In this document: in pieces, positions 53,628 through 62,110 of the stretch
How positions within the stretch are numbered: position 1 is the first letter of the stretch
How the letters are laid out: each line of letters opens with the position of its first letter
Source of the DNA: Megalopta genalis
Taxonomy: Eukaryota > Arthropoda > Insecta > Hymenoptera > Halictidae
DNA: 64,000 bases
Direction: 5' to 3'
Assembly: GCF_051020955.1 (NCBI RefSeq)
Contig: NW_027476110.1
Coordinates: 1,028,001-1,092,000 of the forward strand
The notes under the pieces: model-generated
Databases searched by the model: none
Told to the model about the DNA's origin: nothing
What the model saw: only the letters and a program-made list of their open reading frames with translations
Program-made: the position numbers and the translations under genes

Positions 53628-55196
53628 TCACTCAAGTCGGACACGGGACGACTCCAAAGCTAGCGCCGCCTGATAGGAAGCGCAAGCTGGGTCCCGCGAC
53701 TTGTGTGCACTAGCCCACCCTCTGTCCTTGCAATTAGAGCAGACCGGAGGTTCACTCTTCTTGCTACAGAGCGTGAAGGTATGCCCCTTTTGGGAGCAGT
53801 GACCGCACACGTCCTCCTTGAATTTACAACGCTTCGAGGTATGCCCGAAACGTTGACAACGGTAGCACCGAAGCACCTGGACGAAATCCCGTACACGACA
53901 GGAGTTCCATCCAAGGTAAACTCGGCTACCCCTCTGCTTCAGCCGCTGAAGATTCTGCGGACTGACGGCAACGACCCAGTTGGCTGTCTCCGGGGTCTTG
54001 CCAGCCATGCGGCTGACCCGAATTCCCGAAGGCACATCCTTCTGGTTCGCATCGCAGAGATTTTGCCTCCAAATACTGGAGGCAATTTCGTCCTTACCCA
54101 TCCGACGCGGGACGTCGTAAACTAAAACCTCGGGGTCCCGCTTGGTAGGTAAGGAGACGGACAGACCCGCGCTCCGGAGCTTCTTATTGCCAACGAAGGC
54201 TTGCAGGTCCTCCTTTCGGTCGGTCTCGACGACGATGCCACCGGAGTGGATGCGTCGGACCGACTTTATTCGGATCGCCTCCTTCGCTGGTTTAATGAGG
54301 GACAGAACAGTAACCTTCGTAACTTCGCTGCTCTGTCCTTTTTCCTTCGGCGGGAAGATTTTTACCACATGCTGCGATTGTGGCCGTCTCCCCGCTTCCG
54401 GAGAAGCTTCTTTGCAGTCGACTTTGTTCACATGGGCGTAAGTCGGCTGCGCGGCGTTGCAGGCCGTCTTCGGGAGAGTTCCCTTGGACGGCCCAGGTCG
54501 CATCGCACTCATTACGGCAGGACGCGCTTTTAGGTCCGCCCTGACCGCGGCGAGTTGCCCTTCGACGAAGCTATTCCGTTGAATAAGCTCCTGAACCAAC
54601 TCGTTGAGTGCCTCAACCTCGGCGAGTATCTTTGACCCGGACTCCTTATTGACTTTCGACTCAGGTCGAAAGCAAAAGGTCCGTATTTCGGACACTCGCC
54701 TAAAGGCTTCGTCTCTTACGAGATCGAGAGGCCGTACCTTCTGCCCGGAGAACGTCCCCTTCGGTCTCCTGGCCCGGTTTACTGCGGCCTTGCCAGTGGG
54801 TGCGCCCGGCTTGGCTCGCTTCGACTTTTTGGTGACGGTTTGCCAACCGTCACCAGTAGGGTCCTCGACACGCTCGGGTGCCGACTGCACCTTCACGAGT
54901 GACGTGTCTCCGACTCGTTCGATTACTTCCACGTTACCGGTGTCCGGCGTACCTTCTACCGTGGGCTCGGTTTTCACCGAGACCGCTCGCGTGGGAGTCA
55001 CACATCTTTGCAAGATCACACGAGGATTGGCGATATTAATCACCTTCCCGGATCTTGTCTTTCTCACAGACGCGGGGGGACTGACAGCTGCATTTGCAGT
55101 TCCCGCGTCTGCGGCGACGGCTTCACTCCGAGTAGGAGCTGGACCCGTCGTCTTTGGACGCTTAGTTTTTGTTTGTTCATTTTTATTCAGACCCAT
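53628..55196 (-). CDS. R1-E2 ORF1 (Gag), intact, sole gene of the element
   Basis: 522 codons, open from MGLNKNEQTKTKRPKTTGPA to ALESSRVRLE. Same plan as E1 ORF1: basic N-terminus with RKTRSGKVINIANPRV, helical LAEVEALNELVQELIQRNSF, IKSVRRIHSGGIVVETDRK, then knuckles from about residue 443: CYRCQRFGHTSKRC, CGHCSQKGHTFTLC, CSNCKDRGWASAHKSRDPAC. Against E1 it lacks a block after EGTPDTGNV (the KSGDSPSRKAGKEKPKK region). Most ORFs nearby are broken, so an open Gag without an RT is notable. It may act in trans with an E-family RT; that is inference. Confidence 0.92.
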   Translation of the reverse strand: MGLNKNEQTKTKRPKTTGPAPTRSEAVAADAGTANAAVSPPASVRKTRSGKVINIANPRVILQRCVTPTRAVSVKTEPTVEGTPDTGNVEVIERVGDTSLVKVQSAPERVEDPTGDGWQTVTKKSKRAKPGAPTGKAAVNRARRPKGTFSGQKVRPLDLVRDEAFRRVSEIRTFCFRPESKVNKESGSKILAEVEALNELVQELIQRNSFVEGQLAAVRADLKARPAVMSAMRPGPSKGTLPKTACNAAQPTYAHVNKVDCKEASPEAGRRPQSQHVVKIFPPKEKGQSSEVTKVTVLSLIKPAKEAIRIKSVRRIHSGGIVVETDRKEDLQAFVGNKKLRSAGLSVSLPTKRDPEVLVYDVPRRMGKDEIASSIWRQNLCDANQKDVPSGIRVSRMAGKTPETANWVVAVSPQNLQRLKQRGSRVYLGWNSCRVRDFVQVLRCYRCQRFGHTSKRCKFKEDVCGHCSQKGHTFTLCSKKSEPPVCSNCKDRGWASAHKSRDPACASYQAALALESSRVRLE

Positions 55197-56059
55197 AATG
55201 TGTCTTGGTCTTTCATCCAGTGCGCTCCCCGGCCACCACCGACCCGCACAATTTGGAACCCGCCAAAGGCTGAGTTAGGGCTACGCACCAAATATAGTCT
55301 GCTGGCTGGGTCGGTTTCCTTACCCAGCCCGCGTCCTCGCCCAGCAGAACCCACTTGCCCGAAGCGTGTGGTCGTTCCAAGCCGATTGACTGGACCAGGG
55401 CTGCTTTTCTCGTCCAGCCGCCCATCTAGCCGAAGCAGAGGCCAAAGTTACGTGTTGGGGACGTCTCACCCGCAGGAGAGGGCCCCCTCAGATCCCAGGA
55501 TCCTCTTTTCCGACGACAAGGGTCGCCACGCACGGCAAACACGTGGGAGACAGCAGTCGGAGAGGCTGCCTCTTCCTCTCCACCCCACTTCGTTCAGTTC
55601 GCTGCGTATTTAAGAACACGAGCTATCCAGCGGTACCTTTTTCGTGGAGGCTCAAGTGTGGCTAGGGCAAGTTTGCCCCTTGCGGCCTGGGTTGCCCAGG
55701 GGATTGATTGCATCCCATGTATTCCTGAGCCCAGCGGAGTGTTGTCTAGTGGCGTGTTCCGCCCACGAAAAACGGTCTGAAAAACCGTTTAACGTAAACT
55801 GGGGAACTGATGCCACGAGTGACAACAGTTCCCCAGTCGGAAGTCATACAGCACATACAGTGCTGTACAAAGAACACGCCACAGCCCGTATGCTAAATCA
55901 GGGCCTCGCCATTATGCGAAGTACTACATGTACGACGCACTGACGGTCTCTAATGCCTTCATCGCCGATACACCCATCGACTCGGCCGATCAACCCTCCT
56001 ACGCGAGGGCTAGTTCGGGGGTTATCTCCCGCCCTGGGTGGCCACAGACCGCCACCGCC
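55197..56059 (-). promoter_or_regulatory. R1-E2 5' UTR
   Basis: About 860 bp, matching the E1 leader near ORF1 (55197-55730) and the terminal segment next to S8. Only one copy of the unit that is tandemly repeated in E1 is present (about 55740-56000), with its hairpin (ACAGCACATACAGTGCTGT). Confidence 0.68.
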
Positions 56060-56073
56060 AGTAGATAGGGACA
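56060..56073 (-). repeat. R1 28S target copy S8, AGTAGATAGGGACA
   Basis: Exact 14-mer between E2 5' end and F1 3' end. Confidence 0.96.
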
Positions 56074-56583
56074 ACGAGTGTTCTACAGCCCAAAGGCCTA
56101 ATTAAAGGCAGGCTCTCCTGAACGAGGCTTACGCCCATGTCAGGTACCGATGGTCGGTGCAGAAACAGCTGCGAGGGGAGAGAGGACTTGGAAAAACCCC
56201 CCTGTCACCCGTGAAGGATCATTCAGAGGGAGGACCGTCCCGTGAGGGAAGCAACCCACTTAGCCGCGGCGTCCGCGATCCCCCTCAGGTGAGGTAGAAT
56301 CCCGCACGCCGCGTTGACAGCGGGGGCCACGTGGAGGCGAGGTCGCCAGCAAAAGCTCGGTCCCTTGCGGGCTCGTAGAAACGAGAGTTTGGTGACATAA
56401 GTCACCACTCACCTGGACAATTACAGTTACCCAAGGGGTTACTGCAACCCGCGTCGTCACAGATGGGTTTTGAGGAAGGGTAGGAGGGAGGGAAAGAAAA
56501 GGAAGGGATGAGGAGGGGAGGGGGAAGGAAAGGAGGTTTGGAGGTTTGAGGGGGGTGGGGTGGATGCACATGGAAAGAAGAAG
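56074..56583 (-). other. R1-F1 3' UTR
   Basis: About 510 bp. Shared block at 56315-56339 (plus core CAGCGGGGGCCACGTGGAGG). A purine-rich tract on plus at 56464-56565, so C/T-rich in the RNA, follows the ORF2 stop. The element ends AACACTCGT against S8 with no poly(A). Confidence 0.72.
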
Positions 56584-59500
56584 TCACACCCTTGTGCGGG
56601 AGCGTGTACTGAGTCCCCTGAGTTGTATTGGGAGCGCTCTTCCAGGTGGTCTCCCAAGTCTGGGTCTTAACAATGCATCCTGCCTTCTCCTATCTATTGT
56701 TTCTCGGTGTTTCATAACAGCTATTGCAAAAATTCTGAAACCTTCAAACGCATCCTGAGACAGGAGACATTTCAATTGGCATGGCCAGGCTATCTGCTTT
56801 TCCGTCAAGGTGCTAATGAGAGTAGTCCGGTGATGATGTAGTTTACTGCATTCGAAAATTATGTGGTCTACAGAGTCCCTTTGTCCACATTCACATATAT
56901 CATCTTTAGTAATTTTATGTTTTTTCATTGTGTTTCCAATGATGCCATGTCCAGAGATTAGTTGAGTAGAATAATAGTTTAGAGATATCCATGAAGATGA
57001 GATTCTGTCAGAAATGTTGTCTATGAAACGGAAAGTGGTTCTTCCATTGGCGGATGCTTCCCATCGTGCTTGCCAGAGATGTAATACCTGTGTCCCGATT
57101 AATTGTTTAATTTTAGAAATATATTTTTTATCTGGCAGTTCTGTTGGGGGGATAATGTGCAGCTCTCCTATTGAGAATTCCTTATTTGTTCGGAGCAGAT
57201 AGTAACATTTATGTCTTTCCAAGAGAAGGTCAACTGGGATGGCAGCATTAATAATATTTAGAGCATCTGAGGAAATAGTACGATAGGCCTTAGAGACTCT
57301 CAGAAGAGCATGTCTCTGAGATTGGAAGAGGCGTCTGATGTGATGCGTATTTAACTTATCAACCCATCCTGTGGCAGCATATGTAATGATGGGGATGAAG
57401 GTTCCTTTGTATATAGTGTTCATACTTTTTTGATTTAGTCCCCAGTTTGCCTTGGCTATTACTGTTAACTTGTTAAAGAGTATTTTAGCTTTATCTGCAA
57501 TGTAGTTGACATGTGGCGTGATATTAAGTCTAGTGCCGAAACTGATTCCCAAATACTTTGCAACTTTTGTCATCCTTATTGAATGACCGTTTATCTTAAC
57601 TACGGGAGGTCTTTTTATGTCAAAGAAGCCTTTAACCAGCAGCATCTCCGATTTTGCTGTGGAGAGTTTCAATTTGTAACGGTCACACCACTTGGATAAA
57701 ATATCAGTTACACAATTTGCTTGGATTTCAATTTGCCTTCTAGTATTTCCCTGAATAATTACTGCGAGATCATCTGCATAAGCAATTGTACAGAAATTGT
57801 TACTATTTAAAGAGTTTATGGCGTCATCAAAAACCAGGTTCCAGAAATAGGGGCCAAGAACTGACCCCTGCGGGCAGCCTCTGTTTACCTGCTTTTTAAT
57901 TGTTATTTTGGCTCCTGAGATTTCAATGGTCCTTTCGCTTAAGTAACTTTGTATGAGTTTATAGAGGTTCTGTGGACAATTTCGTGTCTTAAGGTTTGAT
58001 AAAATTGATGGCCACCAAACATTATCAAACGCACCTGTTATGTCAAAGAACAGTGCTATAGAGTATTTTTCAGTAGTTTGCTTTATCTTGTCTCTGAACA
58101 TAACTATTGCATCCTCTGTAGAGCGTCCCTTCCTAAATCCAAATTGAGATACAGCTGAGAGTGGGTGCTTGGTAATAAGATCACAAATCCTCTTAAGTAT
58201 GAGTTTTTCGGCTACTTTACTCATTACAGGAAGGAGACAAATTGGTCTGTATGATCGAAGTTCAGTCCTGTCTTTGTCCTGTCCCTTGATAAGAACGCGG
58301 ATAATCCCTCTCTTCCATCTACGAGGGAAGGAGCCAGTCCTCAAACACAAGTTTAATAGGTTAGTGATACTTGGGCCAAGTAGATGCCAAGCATTTTTAA
58401 TAATTTCAGCTTCCAAAAGATCATAACCAGGGGCTTTTCTATTTTTAAGGGAAACTATGGCCGCTTTGACTTCATCTGTGCTAAAAGGTGGAGCGTCATC
58501 TGTGGATGGAGGATCAGCCACGGATGTGCGCAGAGTTTTTTGCCAGGGTGTTTCTTTATCAGTGCAGTCGTCAGGTATCAGTGCATTTAATAGTGCGCTA
58601 TACGTTTCTTCCCAGGTAGTTGTATGTGTGCCGTCTATTTTAACGTTGCTACAGACTTGTTCTATTTTTAATTTTCCCGCCTGGATCTTGTATGGAAGGG
58701 CCCAGGGGTCGGCATTTCCTTTGTCGTTTAAAAATTTTGTCCAGCTGTCTAATTTAGATTTCCTGATTAGAGACTTGTACTTATTTCTAAGTTGCCTATA
58801 ATCTGATTTACGGAGGTTACGAAGGATTGGGTCTCCAGTGTGTAGGTATTTGCGGTGAGCGGTTCGGATTTCTTTGCGAAGTGCAGTGAGATTTCTGTTC
58901 CACCATGGAACAGACTTTTGAAAACGTGTTTTCCTGGGAATGGAAGCGTCAGATGCCTTAGTAATGACCTGTTCTATTTCCCAGCAGAGATGCTCTGCAG
59001 TCTGTACTGAGTCTTGCTGCTCGCAGAGGGTAGTCACAGAGGTAGTCAATTCTTCCTCAAAGTAGGACCAGTCCGCTCTCTTGAGGTTATATCGACTGGG
59101 GCCATATTGCGTGGTAAAGGTGTCCTCCGGAGGATTTACTAGGAAGGTGATGGTGTTGTGATCACTCGTTGTGAAGTCAGGAATTATTTTCCATTTGGAG
59201 ATTGCGTTGTAACACGAACCGGAAGCTAGCGTTACATCAATATTTGAACGCCCATGCGTGTTGTTAAAGGTGTATTCATTTGAGGGGGTATTTATAATGA
59301 AAAGGCTGTTCTGAGCAATGAGGAGTTCTAGAGCTTCTCCTCTCTCATCCAACGCGTCACTATGCCAAAGAGGTGATTTTGCATTTGCATCCATAAGAAT
59401 GATAATATGTTCTCCTCTGAGGCAACTGATTATCTTGTCTAAATGGTTCAGGTAAGGTTCAATTCTATCACAATATTGTAAGTACATGTTTATCAGATAG

Positions 59501-59856
59501 AATCGATAGGAGGTAGTTGTGACTTCAATGCATGTGCAATGCGTGTTGCAAAAGTTTTCGAGTTTTAGAATGGTAAAATTTGGATTAAGAATGGCTATTG
59601 CAGATTTGATGTTTTTTGATAAAATTTTCTGTGTAAAAATTTTGTTATCAGAGACTATTCTGGTCGCTAAACCAAGTCCTATAACTTTATTATTCATATT
59701 GTAAGGTTCTTGGATTGCAATAATGTCTATACTGTTTTCGTGCGCGCGTTTCCTCAAATCGTCTAGGACCGTACTTGAGTTCTGAGCATTTAACTGTGCT
59801 ATATAGATAGGGGATTTGCAGTGCTGGATTCTATTCTTTTTAGACTTGTTCACCAT
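56584..59856 (-). CDS. R1-F1 ORF2, intact endonuclease-reverse transcriptase
   Basis: 1,090 codons without interruption. Endonuclease: SPIYIAQLNAQNSSTVLDDL, IIAIQEPYNMNNKVIGLG, LMDANAKSPLWHSDALDERG, NIDVTLASG, TSDHNTITF. RT: KAPGYDLLEAEIIKNAW, LRSYRPICLLPVMSKVAEKL, SQFGFRKGRSTEDAIVMF, FDITGAFDNVWWPSI, RGCPQGSVLGPYFW and AYADDLAVII (YADD at about 693-696). Then KYLGISFGTRLNITPH, ANWGLNQKSMNTIYKG and C-terminal CECGQRDSVDHIIFEC, with a basic tail (RPRLGRPPGRALP). Starts MVNKSKKNRIQHCKS in a 17-nt overlap with ORF1. Length and motif order are those of a functional R1 ORF2. Confidence 0.95.
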   Translation of the reverse strand: MVNKSKKNRIQHCKSPIYIAQLNAQNSSTVLDDLRKRAHENSIDIIAIQEPYNMNNKVIGLGLATRIVSDNKIFTQKILSKNIKSAIAILNPNFTILKLENFCNTHCTCIEVTTTSYRFYLINMYLQYCDRIEPYLNHLDKIISCLRGEHIIILMDANAKSPLWHSDALDERGEALELLIAQNSLFIINTPSNEYTFNNTHGRSNIDVTLASGSCYNAISKWKIIPDFTTSDHNTITFLVNPPEDTFTTQYGPSRYNLKRADWSYFEEELTTSVTTLCEQQDSVQTAEHLCWEIEQVITKASDASIPRKTRFQKSVPWWNRNLTALRKEIRTAHRKYLHTGDPILRNLRKSDYRQLRNKYKSLIRKSKLDSWTKFLNDKGNADPWALPYKIQAGKLKIEQVCSNVKIDGTHTTTWEETYSALLNALIPDDCTDKETPWQKTLRTSVADPPSTDDAPPFSTDEVKAAIVSLKNRKAPGYDLLEAEIIKNAWHLLGPSITNLLNLCLRTGSFPRRWKRGIIRVLIKGQDKDRTELRSYRPICLLPVMSKVAEKLILKRICDLITKHPLSAVSQFGFRKGRSTEDAIVMFRDKIKQTTEKYSIALFFDITGAFDNVWWPSILSNLKTRNCPQNLYKLIQSYLSERTIEISGAKITIKKQVNRGCPQGSVLGPYFWNLVFDDAINSLNSNNFCTIAYADDLAVIIQGNTRRQIEIQANCVTDILSKWCDRYKLKLSTAKSEMLLVKGFFDIKRPPVVKINGHSIRMTKVAKYLGISFGTRLNITPHVNYIADKAKILFNKLTVIAKANWGLNQKSMNTIYKGTFIPIITYAATGWVDKLNTHHIRRLFQSQRHALLRVSKAYRTISSDALNIINAAIPVDLLLERHKCYYLLRTNKEFSIGELHIIPPTELPDKKYISKIKQLIGTQVLHLWQARWEASANGRTTFRFIDNISDRISSSWISLNYYSTQLISGHGIIGNTMKKHKITKDDICECGQRDSVDHIIFECSKLHHHRTTLISTLTEKQIAWPCQLKCLLSQDAFEGFRIFAIAVMKHRETIDRRRQDALLRPRLGRPPGRALPIQLRGLSTRSRTRV

Positions 59857-61090
59857 AATCTATTTTTGAAATATGTACTTTACTTGCGTACAGAAAGGCC
59901 GGGCATTCTTTGGAACGTGAAGAATGGTTATGTTGCTTACCAAATCTCTTGCAGTTTGCACAGGCTGGGTCCTGAGATTTAAAATTACACTCCTTGTATG
60001 TATGGCCCTCCTTTGCACAGTGACCACATGTGTCCGTTTGGGCTCTGCAGTACTTTGAAACATGCCCAAAGCTCTGACATTTATAACATCTGCTGACCAT
60101 AGTAAAGTCCTGTACAAAGCAAGAGTGCCATTCCATAAAGACACGCCCTTCTTTTTTGAAAATATCTCGGATTTCTGGGGAGACTTCAACCACCCAATTA
60201 ATTGTATCTCTATTTTTATTTCCTGTTTTGAAAAGAAGTTTCATATCATCTTTGGCCTTAGGGTTTTTTAAATTGCTTAAATTTTGCTGAGTTATCGCCG
60301 CTATTATATCTTCTTCTACAATGTCTCTGGGTACTCCGTATATAATCATCCTAGGCTTTTTCTTTAATGGAAGTGTAGCCTTTAATCCTGCCTTCTCTAA
60401 ATTAGAGTTTTTCAGGACTATATTAAGAGCTTCTCTTGTATGTGTTTCAATAATCACTCCATTATTTCCAATTTTGCGGAGATTACGTATTTGAAGTTTC
60501 TCCTTGATCGGGGCATTTGACGAAAAAACTCTTTCTTTGGTTTCATCACTTGTTTTAATACTGCTATTTTCTCCAGGATGAACTGTAATAATATTTCGAG
60601 GAGGTAGAATCGATTTCTGGGGGACAATACTTGATCGAAGTTTAACCCTTTCAGCATAGGTCAGTTTGGGTTGGCTAGCTATTTCCATTTGTGTTTTGAT
60701 TTCTGATATGGCTGCAACGGCTCCAGAAACAGTAGCAGATAATTGAACTAATTTGTCTGAAAAGTTTGATTTCTCCGCAAGGCCAAATTTCAAACGATTA
60801 TTTTCTTCTTGCATAATTTTCACCGATTTATTAAGCTTTTTGAGTTTTTTACAAATTATTTTCATATCATTACTAGAAACATAGGCGCCAAGTTGCTTAC
60901 AGTAGGACAGCAGCTCGATTACTTGATGCTGAGGAAGGTCTTTATTGTTTCCCTCTTCTTCCTCAGATGAACTGATAAAATGCTTCTTCTTTCTTGATCT
61001 AACACTTCCATCAGAGCTTATGTCATTATCCTCTTTTCGTTTCCTAGAGTTCTTTTTCCCCGGAGGGTAATCGTCACAATCCATTATCAA
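59840..61090 (-). CDS. R1-F1 ORF1 (Gag), intact
   Basis: 416 codons. Start MIMDCDDYPPGKKNSRKRKE (61090; MDCDD two codons later is an alternative). N-terminus basic then a glutamate run (SSSEEEEGNN); helical, likely coiled coil at about 70-115 (KKLKKLNKSVKIMQEENNRL); KLTYAERVKLRSSIVPQK; IRNLRKIGNNGVIIETHTRE; KKKPRMIIYGVPRD. Knuckles from residue 335: CYKCQSFGHVSKYC, CGHCAKEGHTYKEC, CANCKRFGKQHNHSSRSKEC, ending KIDYGEQV. Expected role: element RNA binding, nuclear delivery of the ribonucleoprotein. Closest relative here is A1 ORF1. Confidence 0.94.
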   Translation of the reverse strand: MIMDCDDYPPGKKNSRKRKEDNDISSDGSVRSRKKKHFISSSEEEEGNNKDLPQHQVIELLSYCKQLGAYVSSNDMKIICKKLKKLNKSVKIMQEENNRLKFGLAEKSNFSDKLVQLSATVSGAVAAISEIKTQMEIASQPKLTYAERVKLRSSIVPQKSILPPRNIITVHPGENSSIKTSDETKERVFSSNAPIKEKLQIRNLRKIGNNGVIIETHTREALNIVLKNSNLEKAGLKATLPLKKKPRMIIYGVPRDIVEEDIIAAITQQNLSNLKNPKAKDDMKLLFKTGNKNRDTINWVVEVSPEIRDIFKKEGRVFMEWHSCFVQDFTMVSRCYKCQSFGHVSKYCRAQTDTCGHCAKEGHTYKECNFKSQDPACANCKRFGKQHNHSSRSKECPAFLYASKVHISKIDYGEQV

Positions 61091-61672
61091 CGTCAGGAAT
61101 TATCCAACACCAACAATTACCGACCACCGACTGTCGGTAAGTTACCACCACCCGCTGTCGGTAACTGATCTCCACCAATTATCGACTACACTATAACTCA
61201 GTCTTAACAGAAATCAATAACCACCGAACGCCGCGCTACCCCACGCCAGCGGTGGCGTCTCTAAGCTCGAGGTGACTACACTTATTCTTTCGATCTATTT
61301 GATCAATTTTTAACTTTTGCAATTCTTATGCGATTCTCACTCACGATAGGTCAAATTAACCGCCTTCGCCGGCAATTAATTTTAGCGTTTGTCGCACTGC
61401 ACTCCAATCACTAATTCCCGGAGGAATCCGGTCTTGAGTAGCCCGAACCTCAACGTGTCGAGACACGTGGCCGTCAGACTTCTCACTGCGATATCTTGCA
61501 CAATTGTTTATCAGTTATCACAATTAATGTCACAAAATGAACGTCTGTATCTGCTCTTCACTTGTAAACACTACACTCGTACTTTTCCGGCACTTTTCCA
61601 CTTTTATACGGATTCCAAGACGGAGCGACGCGGGCACGTGTCCTCTCAGTTCGCCGCCTAGCGGAGAAGTCC
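61091..61672 (-). promoter_or_regulatory. R1-F1 5' UTR
   Basis: About 580 bp, related in its middle part to the A1 leader. Direct repeats of a TACCGACCACCGACTGTCGG type lie next to ORF1 (about 61100-61200 on plus). The 5' terminal bases after S9 are GGACTTCTCCGCTAGGCGGC (minus), with CCGC/GCGG complementarity. Confidence 0.65.
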
Positions 61673-61686
61673 AGTAGATAGGGACA
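61673..61686 (-). repeat. R1 28S target copy S9, AGTAGATAGGGACA
   Basis: Exact 14-mer between F1 5' end and H1 3' end. Confidence 0.96.
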
Positions 61687-62110
61687 TCTATTGTGAATGA
61701 GCTTTAATGAGCGCGACGCGCTAGCTCGTCGTACCAGGCTTGGTTAGCCTATACCGACGGTGTTAGGGTGAGTGAAACCACGGACAAGGGGGTACACATG
61801 CATCTGGAGCATGCATGCGTCGTGCCTGGGAAAAACCCCTCCGTCACCATTTAAGGTTCATCCGGAGGGAAGACCGTCCCGTGTGGGAGGTGACCCGCTT
61901 AGCCGTCGCGCTTGCAGGTACATGGCAAGCCATGGGCTTGAAAGCGCGACGTTTCCAGCGGGGGCCACGAGGAGGCGGGGTCACCAGCGCGAGGCTCGGT
62001 CTCTTGCGGGTCCGCATGATTTCTCATGTGGAGATTATAGACGTCCAGACACACTAACTGTTGTTAGTGCCCGCGTGGTCTAGACGGCTGTACCGGGGTC
62101 TGGGTTGATC
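61687..62110 (-). other. R1-H1 3' UTR
   Basis: About 425 bp with the shared block at 61951-61977 (plus core CAGCGGGGGCCACGAGGAGG) and the companion CGGTGTTAGGGTGAGTGAAA and GACCCGCTTAGCC segments. Confidence 0.72.

Larger units (their letters stand above)
53317..56059 (-). mobile_element. R1-E2: Gag-only R1 element lacking ORF2
   Basis: A 2,743-bp insertion between exact copies S7 and S8. It has a 5' end identical in start to E1, a 5' UTR with one repeat unit, a complete ORF1, and a 3' UTR matching E1 to the last bases (ACTAACTAAC then the target). ORF2 (3.1 kb in E1) is absent: after the ORF1 stop only a few bases precede sequence that in E1 lies downstream of the ORF2 stop. Clean ends and target duplications show that it integrated as a unit in this form, or lost ORF2 afterwards by an internal deletion. 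Confidence 0.92.
56074..61672 (-). mobile_element. R1-F1: complete R1 element with both ORFs open
   Basis: 5,599 bp between exact target copies S8 and S9. Both ORFs are uninterrupted, with 5' UTR 61091-61672 and 3' UTR 56074-56583. It is the only two-ORF element in the window without a visible defect, so it is the best candidate for an active or recently active R1. Confidence 0.95.

Noticed and set aside
56464..56565. Purine-rich stretch with a proline/serine/leucine-rich open frame on minus
   Set aside because: Low-complexity sequence downstream of the F1 ORF2 stop; the frame has no homologous counterpart in the other families.
15090..61686. Regularly recurring identical 14-mers, considered as CRISPR-like or satellite repeats
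   Set aside because: Spacing is 2.7 to 12 kb and every copy sits at a retrotransposon boundary. They are R1 target duplications.
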